Below, in pieces: positions 42,671 to 52,479 of a stretch of 55,621 bases of DNA (positions are counted from its first letter, which is position 1; each line of letters begins with the position of its first letter). Origin of the DNA: Akkermansia sp. (GTDB lineage Bacteria > Verrucomicrobiota > Verrucomicrobiia > Verrucomicrobiales > Akkermansiaceae); assembly GCA_017435365.1 (NCBI GenBank), contig JAFSFD010000052.1:1-55621 (forward strand), given 5' to 3'. Made by a program: the position numbers and the translations under genes. Below the pieces are notes generated by a model. It worked only from the letters and a program-made list of their open reading frames with translations, made no database searches and was not told the DNA's origin.

Positions 42671-43915
42671 ATGAACACGACAAAATTTATACAAGTGCCT
42701 GATGTAGCAAGCGCTGCGATGGATTATCTGAAGAACGATGCAGATGACCGCGGTGAGCTGGTAACCCTTAATGTAGGCCCGTCTCACCCTGCGACGCACG
42801 GTGTGCTGCGTCTGAAACTGGTGATTGACGGTGAGGAGATTGTATCCTGCGATCCGGTGATTGGTTATCTGCACCGCGGCATGGAGAAGATCGCAGAGAA
42901 CTGCCACTACAATCAGTTTGTGACGTATACGGACCGCATGGACTACCTTGCGCCGATGAGCAACAACATCGCCTACGCCTGCGCAGTGGAAAAACTGCTG
43001 GGCTGGGAGCTGCCGGAGCGCGGCCAGGCCATCCGCGTGCTGTGCTGCGAGCTTTCGCGCATCTCCTCCTGCTTCCTGGGCACGGGCGTATACGCCATGG
43101 ACACCGGCGCCATGACCGCCTTCCTCTACGCATTCGAGGAAAAGGAGCGCGTGCATAACCTGTACGAACAGATTTGCGGCGCCCGCTTCACCTCCAGCTA
43201 CACGCGCATCGGCGGCATGACCCGCGACCTGCCGAAGGGCATCGAGAAGCAGATTCTCGCCTTCTGCGACAGCGCCCTGCGCACCGTAGATGAGATGGAG
43301 AAACTGCTGCTGCACAACAAGATTTTCATTGACCGCCTGGTGGGCGTTGGCGTCATCACCAAGGAAATGGCCCTGCAGAACGGCATGACCGGCAACAATC
43401 TGCGCGCCAGCGGCGTGTGCCGCGACCTGCGCAAGACCAATCCCTACCTGGGATACGAGAAGTATGAGTTTGACGTGCCGGTGGCCGAGGAAGGCGACTG
43501 CTACGCCCGCTTCCAGGTGCGTATGGAAGAAATCCGCCAGTCGGTGCGCATCATCCGCCAGGTGCTTGCCACCATGCCGGGCGGCCCCATCTGGGTGCAG
43601 CTGGACAAGGGCATCCTGCCGAAGAAGGCCGATGCCCTGCAGGGCATGGAGGAACTCATCCGCCAGTTCATGGTGACCACGGAATGCGTGAACGCCCCGG
43701 CCGGCCAGGTGTACTTTGCCGCCGAGAACCCGAAGGGCGAGCTGGGCTTCTTCCTGGATTCGCAGGGTGGCGGCATAGCCAACCGCCTGAAGATGCGCAG
43801 CCCCTCCTACTGCACGCTTTCCATACTGCCGGAACTGCTGCCGGGTCACCTGGTGAGCGACATCGGCGCCATTCTGGGTTCCTTCGACTTCGTGCAGGGC
43901 GAATGCGACCGCTAA
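42671..43915 (+). CDS. nuoD: NADH-quinone oxidoreductase subunit D
   Basis: 414 aa, 49-kDa-type subunit of the complex I peripheral arm that helps form the quinone site. Seen: LNVGPSHPATHGVLRL, IGYLHRGMEKIAE, DRMDYLAPM, and the conserved end LRMRSPSYCTL-like segment LKMRSPSYC with DIGAILGSFDFVQGECDR. Full length. It is first in the operon; nuoA, nuoB and nuoC are not upstream. Starts at ATG 42671 with no SD sequence. Confidence 0.95.
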   Translation: MNTTKFIQVPDVASAAMDYLKNDADDRGELVTLNVGPSHPATHGVLRLKLVIDGEEIVSCDPVIGYLHRGMEKIAENCHYNQFVTYTDRMDYLAPMSNNIAYACAVEKLLGWELPERGQAIRVLCCELSRISSCFLGTGVYAMDTGAMTAFLYAFEEKERVHNLYEQICGARFTSSYTRIGGMTRDLPKGIEKQILAFCDSALRTVDEMEKLLLHNKIFIDRLVGVGVITKEMALQNGMTGNNLRASGVCRDLRKTNPYLGYEKYEFDVPVAEEGDCYARFQVRMEEIRQSVRIIRQVLATMPGGPIWVQLDKGILPKKADALQGMEELIRQFMVTTECVNAPAGQVYFAAENPKGELGFFLDSQGGGIANRLKMRSPSYCTLSILPELLPGHLVSDIGAILGSFDFVQGECDR

Positions 43916-43949
43916 ACCATAAACCTCTCAGACAACGAAACCACTTACC

Positions 43950-44531
43950 ATGTCCGATACTCCCAACGCGATTGATGCCATTACGGCAGCCAAGCCGTCC
44001 CCCGGCGAGCAGCATTTCCCGAAGTTCAAGGTGACCCCCACCCTGGTGAAGGAAGCCAAGGAACTCGTGGCCCAGTACCCGGAGGGCAAGGAGCAGTCCG
44101 CCGTGCTGCCCATCATCCACCTGGTGCAGGAAAAGTTCGGCTTCATCTGCGCCGATGCTATGCCCTGGATTGCTGAAATGTGCAAGAGCACGCCCATCCA
44201 CGTGGCCGGCATTGTGACCTTCTACCCCGGCATCCACACCATGTGCCCGGGCAAATACCACTTCCGCGTGTGCCGCACGATTGCCTGCTCCCTCTCCGGA
44301 GGCGAGGAGCTCATCCCCTACATCTGCGAGAAGATTGGCGTGAACCCCGCCGATATGAGCGACGAGGAGCCCATGCTGGTGAGCGCCGATGGTCTGTTCA
44401 GCGTGGAGCCGGTGGAATGCCTGGCCAACTGCGGCTTCGGCCCGAACGTGATGGTGAACGATGTGCTCTACTCCCAGGTGACCACGAAGAAGATTGACGA
44501 GATTATCGCCAAGTACCAGCCTAAGAAGTAA
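43950..44531 (+). CDS. nuoE: NADH-quinone oxidoreductase subunit E
   Basis: 193 aa, 24-kDa-type subunit carrying one 2Fe-2S cluster beside the NADH site. Seen: SAVLPIIHLVQEKFGFI, VAGIVTFYPGIH, and the cluster cysteines in MCPG/CRTIAC and CLANCGFGPNVMVND. A 25-residue N-terminal extension is slightly long. Part of the nuo operon; 34-nt gap after nuoD. Confidence 0.95.
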   Translation: MSDTPNAIDAITAAKPSPGEQHFPKFKVTPTLVKEAKELVAQYPEGKEQSAVLPIIHLVQEKFGFICADAMPWIAEMCKSTPIHVAGIVTFYPGIHTMCPGKYHFRVCRTIACSLSGGEELIPYICEKIGVNPADMSDEEPMLVSADGLFSVEPVECLANCGFGPNVMVNDVLYSQVTTKKIDEIIAKYQPKK

Positions 44532-44547
44532 CCCCCTTTAGCGAACC

Positions 44548-45957
44548 ATGAGCGAAATCATCTACAAACCCGGCAAGGAACCGCACCCGCGCGAAACCCG
44601 CCGTATTTTCCGCAACATCGACCGCAAGGGCTATGATCCCTCCATCAAGTGCTTCATCAAGGATGGTGGCTATGAGACCCTGAAGAAAGCCATGGAAATG
44701 GAGCCCGCCGCCGTCACTGAGGAAGTGAAGAAGAGCGGGCTGCGTGGCCGCGGTGGTGCCGGTTTCCCCACCGGCGTGAAGTGGACTTTCATCCCCAAGG
44801 GCAACACCAAGCCCGTATACGTGGTCTGCAACTGCGATGAATCCGAACCCGGCACCTTCAAGGACCGCTTTGTGGTGCACCAGGACCCGCACCAGCTCAT
44901 CGAAGGCATGATTATTGCCTGCTACGCCGTGCAGGCGCACTTCGGTGTCATCTACATGCGCGAGGAGTTCCCGGAAGCCGCCAGAATCATGCAGAAGGCC
45001 CTGAAGGAGGCCGAGGAAGCCGGTTTCCTGGGCGAGAACATCCTGGGCAAGGGCTACGACCTGAAAATCATCCTGCACCGCGGCGCCGGCGCCTACATCT
45101 GCGGTGAGGAAACCGGTCTTATCAACTCCATCGAGGGTCTGCGCCCGTATCCGCGCATCAAGCCGCCCTTCTTCCCGGCTGCCATCGGTCTGTATGGCTG
45201 CCCCACCATCGTGAACAACGTGGAATCCCTCTGCCAGGTGCGCCAGGTGCTCATGCGCGGCGGCGAGGCCTATGCCGCCGAGGGTGCCCAGCGCTCCCCC
45301 GGCACGCGCATCATCGGTGTATCCGGCGATGTGAAGCGCCCGGGCTACTATGAGATTATCTCCGGTTCCATGACTTTCGGTGAGCTGCTGTACGATGTAT
45401 GCGGCGGGCCGAAGCGCGGCCGCAAGTTCAAGGCCATCATCCCGGGCGGTGCCTCTGCCAAGGTGATGCGCTGCGACGAGGTGCTGAAGGGCCGCAACAG
45501 CGATGGTTCCGTGCGCGCCATGAGCATCTTCGACGTGCCGCTGGATCTGGACAGCATCGCCCAGCACGGCTCCATGAGCGGCTCCGGCGGTATCATCGTG
45601 ATGGATGACAGCCGCAGCATGCCCAAGGTGCTCAACAACATCAACCGTTTCTACGCCTGGGAATCCTGCGGCCAGTGCTCCCCCTGCCGCGAGGGCAACC
45701 CCTGGATGCTGAAGCTTTCCACCCGCATCTGCGAGGGCAAGGGCTCTCCGGAAGATGTGGACCTGCTCAAGAGCGTGGCCGACAACATCTGCGGCCGCAC
45801 CGTCTGCGCCTTCGGCGAAGCATGCTCCTGGCCCACCCAGGCATTTACCACCAAGTTCCGTGAGGAGTTCCTGGCGCTCACCAAGCCCATCAACGCCCTC
45901 AAGCCCCACTCCGCCGAGGCCAAGGAGGCCCGCAAGTTCCTGACCCGCGAAGACTAA
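44548..45957 (+). CDS. nuoF: NADH-quinone oxidoreductase subunit F
   Basis: 469 aa, 51-kDa-type subunit that oxidises NADH via FMN. Seen: GLRGRGGAGFPTGVKW and NCDESEPGTFKDR (FMN/NADH site), GAGAYICGEETGLINSIEG, and the 4Fe-4S ligands ESCGQCSPCREG plus C in GRTVCAFGEACSWP. Complete. It follows nuoE after 16 nt. The gap reads CCCCCTTTAGCGAACC, without an SD sequence. Confidence 0.97.
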   Translation: MSEIIYKPGKEPHPRETRRIFRNIDRKGYDPSIKCFIKDGGYETLKKAMEMEPAAVTEEVKKSGLRGRGGAGFPTGVKWTFIPKGNTKPVYVVCNCDESEPGTFKDRFVVHQDPHQLIEGMIIACYAVQAHFGVIYMREEFPEAARIMQKALKEAEEAGFLGENILGKGYDLKIILHRGAGAYICGEETGLINSIEGLRPYPRIKPPFFPAAIGLYGCPTIVNNVESLCQVRQVLMRGGEAYAAEGAQRSPGTRIIGVSGDVKRPGYYEIISGSMTFGELLYDVCGGPKRGRKFKAIIPGGASAKVMRCDEVLKGRNSDGSVRAMSIFDVPLDLDSIAQHGSMSGSGGIIVMDDSRSMPKVLNNINRFYAWESCGQCSPCREGNPWMLKLSTRICEGKGSPEDVDLLKSVADNICGRTVCAFGEACSWPTQAFTTKFREEFLALTKPINALKPHSAEAKEARKFLTRED

Positions 45958-45975
45958 CCCCTTTCTCCTGAACCA

Positions 45976-47706
45976 ATGAGTACACCCCCCGCAATTCTGC
46001 CGAAAGACGCCGCCGCTGCCGAAGGCAAGGTGAACGTCCAGATTAACGGCAAATGGTACCGCTTCCCGAAGGGAACGCGCATTGCCGACGCCTGCAACTC
46101 CGTAGGCGCGCATGTACCCTGCTTCTGCTACCACCCCAAACTTTCCGTGGCCGGTTCCTGCCGCATGTGCCTTGTGGAGCAAGGCATGCCCCCGCGCCAG
46201 GCCCCCGGCACCACCCCGCAGTATGGTGACGACGGCTACCTGCCCATCAGCTGGATGCCTCGTGCCGTGATTGCCTGTGCCAACACCGTGGCGGAGAACA
46301 TGGGCATCCGCACCACCAGCAAGCTCACGGAGGAAGCCCGCCGCGGCGTGCTGGAGTTCCTGCTTTCCAACCACCCGCTGGATTGCCCCATCTGCGACCA
46401 GGCCGGTGAATGCAAGCTGCAGGAATACACCACCGACTACGGCAGCGGCACCCACCGCTTCACCGAGGAGAAGACCAAGAAGGGCAAGAACCTCAGCATC
46501 GGCCCGCGCGTGAACCTGGACCAGGAGCGCTGCGTGCTCTGCCGCCGCTGCGTGCGCTTCATGAAGGAGATTGCCGGGCAGGACGTGCTCGGCGTGGTGG
46601 GCCGCGGCACGCACAACGCCATTGCCTGCTACCCCGGTACCCAGCTGGACAGCAACTACTCCATGAACGTGGTGGACATCTGCCCCGTGGGTGCCATGAC
46701 CAGCAAGGATTTCCGCTTCAAGATGCGCGTGTGGTTCCTGAAGAGCACCCCCACCATCGATGTGAACTGCGGCACCGGCACCAACATCAACATCTGGACC
46801 CGCGAGCAGCAGGTCTACCGCATCACCCCGCGCCAGAACGACGCCGTGAACAGCTGCTGGATGCCCGATGACCACCGCCTCAACTACAAGTTCATCAACG
46901 CCCCGACCCGCATCACCACCCCGCTGGTGAAGACGGACGCCGGCGCCGGCCAGCGCCCCTCCACCTGGGATGCCACCTTCAACATGGTCGTGGAGCAGCT
47001 GCACCGCATGGCCCCCTCTGAGACGGCCATGATCTGCTCTGCCCGCATGACCAACGAAGAGCTCTACATGGTGCGCGCCCTCTCCAAGCAGCTGGGTGTC
47101 ACCAAGCTCGACATCGTTCCCCGCAAGGGTGAGAACGACGGCATGCTCGTGAGCGAAGACCGCAACCCGAACACCAACGGGGCCAAGATGATTCTGGGCA
47201 AGACCGGCGCCGGGCTCGCCAACATCCGCCGCGGCGTGCGCAACAACACCATCCGCTTCATGATTGTGCTGGGTGAGGACCTGACCGCGGAAGCCGGCTT
47301 CACCGCCGAGGATCTCGCCGGTCTGGAATACCTGCTCGTCGTTGACCACAGCGAGAACGAAACCACCAAGGCTGCCGACGTGGTGCTGCCCGGTGTGACT
47401 TTCGCTGAGAAGTACGGCACCATGATTAACGTGACCGGCCGCATCCAGCGCCTGAACAAGGCCATCGAGCCCATCGGCGATTCCATGTCCGACTGGGAAA
47501 TCTGCCGCAACCTCTCCGAGCGCCTGGGCTGCGACTGCGTGCGCGTCATCGCCTGCCCCACCCCCATGTCCGTGCTGGATGAGATGGCTCAGGAGTTTGA
47601 ACCGCTCGAAGGTATCACCTGGGGCAGCATCGGCAACGAGGGCAAGGTCATCATGGAAACGGGTGTCACCATCCCCCTCATCGAACGCGAAAAAGCCAAG
47701 AAATAA
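45976..47706 (+). CDS. nuoG: NADH-quinone oxidoreductase subunit G
   Basis: 576 aa, 75-kDa-type subunit with several Fe-S clusters. Seen: 2Fe-2S site (VGAHVPCFCYHPKLS, GSCRMCLVE), HxxxCxxC-like HPLDCPICDQAGEC, and two 4Fe-4S sites (ERCVLCRRCVRFMKE, VDICPVGAM). The C-terminal molybdopterin-oxidoreductase-like domain is truncated relative to the roughly 800-900 residue form, giving a short NuoG. Gap to nuoF is 18 nt. Confidence 0.95.
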   Translation: MSTPPAILPKDAAAAEGKVNVQINGKWYRFPKGTRIADACNSVGAHVPCFCYHPKLSVAGSCRMCLVEQGMPPRQAPGTTPQYGDDGYLPISWMPRAVIACANTVAENMGIRTTSKLTEEARRGVLEFLLSNHPLDCPICDQAGECKLQEYTTDYGSGTHRFTEEKTKKGKNLSIGPRVNLDQERCVLCRRCVRFMKEIAGQDVLGVVGRGTHNAIACYPGTQLDSNYSMNVVDICPVGAMTSKDFRFKMRVWFLKSTPTIDVNCGTGTNINIWTREQQVYRITPRQNDAVNSCWMPDDHRLNYKFINAPTRITTPLVKTDAGAGQRPSTWDATFNMVVEQLHRMAPSETAMICSARMTNEELYMVRALSKQLGVTKLDIVPRKGENDGMLVSEDRNPNTNGAKMILGKTGAGLANIRRGVRNNTIRFMIVLGEDLTAEAGFTAEDLAGLEYLLVVDHSENETTKAADVVLPGVTFAEKYGTMINVTGRIQRLNKAIEPIGDSMSDWEICRNLSERLGCDCVRVIACPTPMSVLDEMAQEFEPLEGITWGSIGNEGKVIMETGVTIPLIEREKAKK

Positions 47707-47729
47707 ACCGCTAACACCCCATACCACAA

Positions 47730-48992
47730 ATGGACGCTATCATCAATTGGTATAACGACCTCATGAGCAATGAAATCTGGTTCTACCTGATTCACACGCT
47801 GCTCAAGCTGGTCCTCATGTTTGCCGTTATTCTGGCTTTCGTGGTTCTTTCCGTGTGGATTGAACGCCGCGTGGCCGGCTGGATTCAGGACCGCCCCGGT
47901 CCGAACCGCGCGGGTCTGCCGCTCTTCCTGCTCCAGCGCTGGGGCAGCAAGGAAAAGCAGCCCCTCAAAAACTGGCTGCAGTTCTTCGGTATCCCGGAGA
48001 CCTGCTGGATTGCCAGACTCTGCACCTGGCTGCGCCTGGACCGCGAGATTCCCTGCTGGGGTCTCATCCAGCCCTGTCTGGACGGCGGCAAGCTCTTCCT
48101 GAAGCAGGAGACCACCCCCTCCTACGTGCGCAAGTTCTACTTCATCCTGGCGCCGATGCTGGTGCTGGGCCCGCCCATGGTGGCCGCTGCGGTGATTCCC
48201 TTCGCCTCTGAGGTGAACACCTGCTACGGCCACATCTCCATGTGCGTGGCGAACCTGGACATCGGCCCGCTGTGGATTTTCGCCATCTCCGGTCTTTCCG
48301 TATACGGTCTGACCCTGGCCGGCTGGTCCTCCAACTCCAAGTTCCCGTTCCTCGGTGGTCTGCGCGCCACCGCCCAGCTCATCTCCTACGAGGTGTCCAT
48401 GGGTCTTTCCATCATCCCGCTGCTCATGATGTTCGGCACGCTGAACCTGCAGCAGATTGTGCAGTTCCAGGCAGACAACGGCTGGACCCTCCTTCCCCTC
48501 TGGGGCGAGGGCCTGAGCTGGCAGCGCTGGGCCATGATGCTGCCGCTGGGCATCAGCTTCATCATCTTCGTGACCTGCGTCTTTGCCGAAGCCAACCGTA
48601 CCCCCTTCGATATGGCCGAGTGTGAAACCGACCTGGTGGCCGGTTACCACGCCGAATATTCCTCCATGAAGTTCGCCTCCTTCTTCATGGGTGAGTACGC
48701 TGCCATGGTCATCGGCTCCGCGGTGGTGGTCACCCTGTTCCTGGGTGGCTGGTCCATCGGTTTCGGGGCAGATGCCGCCCTGTCTGCCTACAGCGACTGG
48801 CTGGCGGTGCTCTGCCAGCTGTGCATGTTCATCGTGAAGCTGCTGGCCTTCATCTTCTTCTTCGTGTGGGTGCGCTGGACACTGCCGCGTTTCCGCTGGG
48901 ACCAGGTGATGAAGCTCGGCTGGCTCTATTTCCTGGAAATCACCGTGGCCAACATCTTCCTGGCCGCCGCTGTCCTCTATTTCATCAAGTAA
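47730..48992 (+). CDS. nuoH: NADH-quinone oxidoreductase subunit H
   Basis: 420 aa, membrane subunit at the junction of the two arms and the quinone channel. Seen: AWIERRVAG-like VWIERRVAGWIQDRPGPNRAG, GLIQPCLDGGKLFLK, EANRTPFDMAECETDLVAGYHAEY, and RWTLPRFRWDQVMKLGW. About 47 extra residues (roughly 64-110) sit between the GPNRAG loop and GLIQP, a place where typical NuoH (about 325-345 aa) has almost none. The insertion contains amphipathic helices and three cysteines or so. Confidence 0.95.
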   Translation: MDAIINWYNDLMSNEIWFYLIHTLLKLVLMFAVILAFVVLSVWIERRVAGWIQDRPGPNRAGLPLFLLQRWGSKEKQPLKNWLQFFGIPETCWIARLCTWLRLDREIPCWGLIQPCLDGGKLFLKQETTPSYVRKFYFILAPMLVLGPPMVAAAVIPFASEVNTCYGHISMCVANLDIGPLWIFAISGLSVYGLTLAGWSSNSKFPFLGGLRATAQLISYEVSMGLSIIPLLMMFGTLNLQQIVQFQADNGWTLLPLWGEGLSWQRWAMMLPLGISFIIFVTCVFAEANRTPFDMAECETDLVAGYHAEYSSMKFASFFMGEYAAMVIGSAVVVTLFLGGWSIGFGADAALSAYSDWLAVLCQLCMFIVKLLAFIFFFVWVRWTLPRFRWDQVMKLGWLYFLEITVANIFLAAAVLYFIK

Positions 48993-49013
48993 CCCCCTTT
49001 TCCTGTTCCGAAT

Positions 49014-49580
49014 ATGTCTTACGTCAAGATTAAACGACCCAAGTTCAGTCTGCTGGACAAGGTGTATGTGGTCGAGCTCGTCAAGGGGCTTGCCATCACC
49101 ATGCGCCACCTGGTGCTCTCCCTGCTCGGCAAGAGCCGCGGCAAGGAGGATTTCAGCACCAAGGGTGTAGGTGTCTGTATGCAGTTCCCGGATGAACGCT
49201 GGGACTCCCGCCTGCCTGAATACTACCGCGGCGCCCCCACCCTGGTGCGCGGCGAGGACGGCCGCGAGCGCTGCGTCTCCTGCCAGCTCTGCGAATTTAT
49301 CTGCCCGGCACGCGCCATCACCATCACCCCCGGTGAGGTGGATCCCACCAGCAACTGCCAGAAGCAGGAAAAGGCCCCGGCCAAGTTCGAAATCGACATG
49401 CTCCGCTGCATCTACTGCGGTATGTGCCAGGAAGCATGCCCGGAGCAGGCCATCTTCCTCTCCAAGGAATACCTCATTACCCTCACCGACCGCAAGCAGG
49501 CCATCCGCGACAAGGAGACCCTGTACCGCCTGGGCGGCACGCGCAAGGGTCTCGTCAACAAGTGGAACCAGTACAAGTAA
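49014..49580 (+). CDS. nuoI: NADH-quinone oxidoreductase subunit I
   Basis: 188 aa, carries two 4Fe-4S clusters that pass electrons to the quinone side. Seen: CVSCQLCEFICPARAI and CIYCGMCQEACPEQAI, the two CxxCxxCxxxCP motifs, and the preceding FPDERWDSRLPEYYRGAPTL typical of the family. Complete. Gap to nuoH 21 nt; no SD sequence. Confidence 0.96.
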   Translation: MSYVKIKRPKFSLLDKVYVVELVKGLAITMRHLVLSLLGKSRGKEDFSTKGVGVCMQFPDERWDSRLPEYYRGAPTLVRGEDGRERCVSCQLCEFICPARAITITPGEVDPTSNCQKQEKAPAKFEIDMLRCIYCGMCQEACPEQAIFLSKEYLITLTDRKQAIRDKETLYRLGGTRKGLVNKWNQYK

Positions 49581-49589
49581 AATACCGTT

Positions 49590-50273
49590 ATGTTTGAAAC
49601 ATCCCTTTGTCAGATTCTGTTCTACGTGCTGGCTGCTCTGGCCGTGCTCTGCGCCGCCGGCGTGGTGGGCTACCGCAACCCGGTGAACTCCGCCATGTGC
49701 ATGGCGGTGTGCTTCGCCATGGTGGCCGCCATCTTCTTCGGCATGGGTGCCCAGTTCCTGGGCATAGTGCAGCTCATCGTGTATGCGGGTGCCATTCTGG
49801 TGCTCTTCCTCTTCGTGGTGATGATGCTCGACATCCACAACGAGAGCAAGAGCCGCGGCAGCCTGGTGCACGCCGCCATCTGCCTGCTGATTGCCGGGTT
49901 CTTCGCCGGCATCATCTCCTGGGTATCCATCAGCCTCCCCGGGGCGAAGGACAACACCTGCCCGGCCATCACCCTGTGCGAGAGTGCCGGTGAGCTCCTC
50001 ATCGGCGATGCCCACCAGGTGAAGGAAGCTCCTGCCGCAGCCCCGCAGTACGGCGGCTGCCTGCCTGAGCTGAACGCCGCTGCCGCTGCCCGCATGGAGA
50101 ACCCGTCCATTTCTGATGCAGATGCCGCCAAGGCCACCTCCATTCCGGATGTGAAGCTGCTTGGCAAGTGCCTGTACACCCATTACAACATTCCGTTCGT
50201 CATCCTCGGCTTCGCCCTGCTTTCCGGCACGGTGGGCGCGGTGGCACTCGCCCGCAAAATCCGTAAAGACTAA
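49590..50273 (+). CDS. nuoJ: NADH-quinone oxidoreductase subunit J
   Basis: 227 aa, membrane subunit. The first four helices are standard (FYVLAALAVLCAAGVV, AMVAAIFFGMGAQFLGIVQLIVYAGAILVLFLFVVMMLDI). A hydrophilic loop of about 75 residues (about 117-195) precedes the last helix (IPFVILGFALLSGTVGAVAL), longer than in common NuoJ (about 170-185 aa). Follows nuoI after 9 nt. Confidence 0.93.
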   Translation: MFETSLCQILFYVLAALAVLCAAGVVGYRNPVNSAMCMAVCFAMVAAIFFGMGAQFLGIVQLIVYAGAILVLFLFVVMMLDIHNESKSRGSLVHAAICLLIAGFFAGIISWVSISLPGAKDNTCPAITLCESAGELLIGDAHQVKEAPAAAPQYGGCLPELNAAAAARMENPSISDADAAKATSIPDVKLLGKCLYTHYNIPFVILGFALLSGTVGAVALARKIRKD

Positions 50274-50289
50274 CCCCCTTTCCTGACTC

Positions 50290-50607
50290 ATGATTCCGTT
50301 AGCACATTACCTGATTCTGTCAGGCATCCTGTTCTCCATCGGTCTGGCCGGTGTGCTCATCCGCAAGAACATCATCGTGGTGTTCATGTGCCTGGAGATG
50401 ATGCTCACCGCGTCCAATGTGGCCCTGGTGGCATTCTCCCGCGCACAGGGCACCGCCGGTGTCCCGGTGTACGATGCCCAGGTGCTCTCCCTGTTCATCA
50501 CCGGCATTGCCGCGGCTGAAGTAGCCATCGGCCTTGCTCTCATCGTTGCCATGTTCCGTGCGCGTCGCACGGTGGAAAGCTCGGCTCTCAACGCACTCAA
50601 AGACTAA
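50290..50607 (+). CDS. nuoK: NADH-quinone oxidoreductase subunit K
   Basis: 105 aa, three helices, part of the proton-pumping membrane arm. Seen: HYLILSGILFSIGLAGVL, IVVFMCLEMMLTASNVALVAF with the conserved glutamate, and TGIAAAEVAIGLALIVAMFR. Length is normal. Gap to nuoJ 16 nt. Confidence 0.95.
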   Translation: MIPLAHYLILSGILFSIGLAGVLIRKNIIVVFMCLEMMLTASNVALVAFSRAQGTAGVPVYDAQVLSLFITGIAAAEVAIGLALIVAMFRARRTVESSALNALKD

Positions 50608-50616
50608 ATCACCAGC

Positions 50617-52464
50617 ATGAATATGATCCATAATCTCCCCTGGTTGTTCCTGCTGCTGCCCCTGGTGGTTGCCGCCATTGACTGGGTATGCTTCAACAAG
50701 CACCCGCGCATGGCCGCCACGCTGTCGCTGCTTTCCGCGGCCGGCACCTTCGGGCTCTGCATTGCCTACCTCACCGGTCTGCAGACCGGCACCCCGGGCA
50801 TCTACACCTGGATGCCCTGCTCCGTGGAGCAGCTCTGCCTGCACCTCGGTCTGGTGATGGACCCGCTCGCCATGCGCATGATGCTGGTGGTCACGGGTAT
50901 CGGTCTTCTGGTGCATTTCTTCTCCATCGGCTACATGAAGGGAGACTCCTCCAACCACAGCCGCTATTATGCCGGCCTGAGCATCTTCATGTTCAGCATG
51001 AGCACCATCGTTCTGGCTGATAACCTGGCCATGACCTTCATCGGCTGGGAAATGGTGGGCTTCTCCTCCTACCTGCTCATCGGCCACTGGTTCGACAAGG
51101 CCTCTGCCGCCGATGCCGCCAAGAAAGCCTTTATCACCAACCGCGTGGGCGACTTCGGTTTCCTGCTGGGCATTCTGCTCACCCTGGGCCTCTTCGGCAC
51201 CATGAACTTTGCAGACATGGCCGGCAAGGCCGCCGGCATTCCCACCGCCGTGCTGACCGTCACCATCGTATGCCTCTTCTGCGGTGCTGTGGGTAAATCC
51301 GCCCAGTTCCCGCTGCATGTGTGGCTGCCGGACGCCATGGAAGGCCCCACGCCGGTTTCCGCCCTCATCCACGCCGCCACCATGGTGGCCGCCGGTGTGT
51401 ACATGCTGGTGCGCCTGCAGGTGAGCATGGGTGCCGAGGCCTTCACGGAGACGGCCTGCTGCATCATCGCCTGGGTGGGTGCCATCACCGCCGTGCTCGC
51501 CGCCATCATGGCCGTGCAGCAGGACGACATCAAGCGCATCCTCGCCTACTCCACCCTTTCCCAGCTGGGTTACATGGTCATGGCCGTGGGTCTGCTGGCA
51601 GGTGAAGCCGCCATGTTCCACCTTTACACGCACGCCTGGTTCAAGGCTCTGCTCTTCCTCGGTGCCGGTGCCATCATCGTGTGCTGCCACCACGAGCAGG
51701 ACATCTGGAAGATGGGCGGCCTGCGCAAGCGCATGCCTCTCACCGTGCTCTGCTTCATGATGGGCACCTGCGCCCTCATCGCCATCCCCGGCTTCTCCGG
51801 CTTCTTCTCCAAGGAAGCCATCCTGGAGGCCGCACTGGCCAAGAACCCCACCTTCTTCTGGATTGGTGCCGGTGTGGCCGCCCTCACCACGTTCTACATG
51901 CTGCGCCTCTGCATCGTCGCCTTCATGGGCCCGGCCCGCGACCACGGTGCTGAGCACGCCAAGGAAGCCGGCTTCACCATGGCCCTGCCGCTGCTGGTGC
52001 TGGCCGTCATGGCCGTCATCTCCGGCTACGCTTTCATCGCGAATGACCTGGTACCCTTCAACGGATTCCATGCCCACGGCTTTGAGCTGGGGCTGCCCTT
52101 CTACGTCAGCATGGGTTCCCTGGCAGCAGGCATTCTGCTGGCGCTGGCCGTCTATGGGCTGGGCAACCGCACCCGTGACCCGCTGGCCGGCAACTTCATC
52201 TCCAAAGCACTCCGCAACCGCCTCTACATCGATGCCCTGTACGACAAGGTGCTCATCGGCGGGCTGCAGCAGGCATTTGCCCACGTCATTGAGTTCCTGG
52301 ATATCTACATCATCCGCGGCATCATCTGCCAGACGCTGGTGTGGTTCACCGTCCGCATCGGCTACCTCTGCAGCTGGATTCAGTGCGGTTCCCTGCGAGC
52401 CTACACGCTGGTGTCCGGCATCGGCCTGGTCATCCTCATTCTTCTCCTTGCAAACCAATTCTAA
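50617..52464 (+). CDS. nuoL: NADH-quinone oxidoreductase subunit L
   Basis: 615 aa antiporter-like proton-pumping subunit. Seen: VTGIGLLVHFFSIGYM, FIGWEMVGFSSYLLIGHW, NRVGDFGF, GKSAQFPLHVWLPDAMEGPTPVSALIHAATMVAAGVYM, and the long lateral helix region toward the C-terminus (IDALYDKVLIGGLQQ). Complete. Gap to nuoK 9 nt. Confidence 0.96.
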   Translation: MNMIHNLPWLFLLLPLVVAAIDWVCFNKHPRMAATLSLLSAAGTFGLCIAYLTGLQTGTPGIYTWMPCSVEQLCLHLGLVMDPLAMRMMLVVTGIGLLVHFFSIGYMKGDSSNHSRYYAGLSIFMFSMSTIVLADNLAMTFIGWEMVGFSSYLLIGHWFDKASAADAAKKAFITNRVGDFGFLLGILLTLGLFGTMNFADMAGKAAGIPTAVLTVTIVCLFCGAVGKSAQFPLHVWLPDAMEGPTPVSALIHAATMVAAGVYMLVRLQVSMGAEAFTETACCIIAWVGAITAVLAAIMAVQQDDIKRILAYSTLSQLGYMVMAVGLLAGEAAMFHLYTHAWFKALLFLGAGAIIVCCHHEQDIWKMGGLRKRMPLTVLCFMMGTCALIAIPGFSGFFSKEAILEAALAKNPTFFWIGAGVAALTTFYMLRLCIVAFMGPARDHGAEHAKEAGFTMALPLLVLAVMAVISGYAFIANDLVPFNGFHAHGFELGLPFYVSMGSLAAGILLALAVYGLGNRTRDPLAGNFISKALRNRLYIDALYDKVLIGGLQQAFAHVIEFLDIYIIRGIICQTLVWFTVRIGYLCSWIQCGSLRAYTLVSGIGLVILILLLANQF

Positions 52465-52479
52465 CCGCTTTTCCCAATC

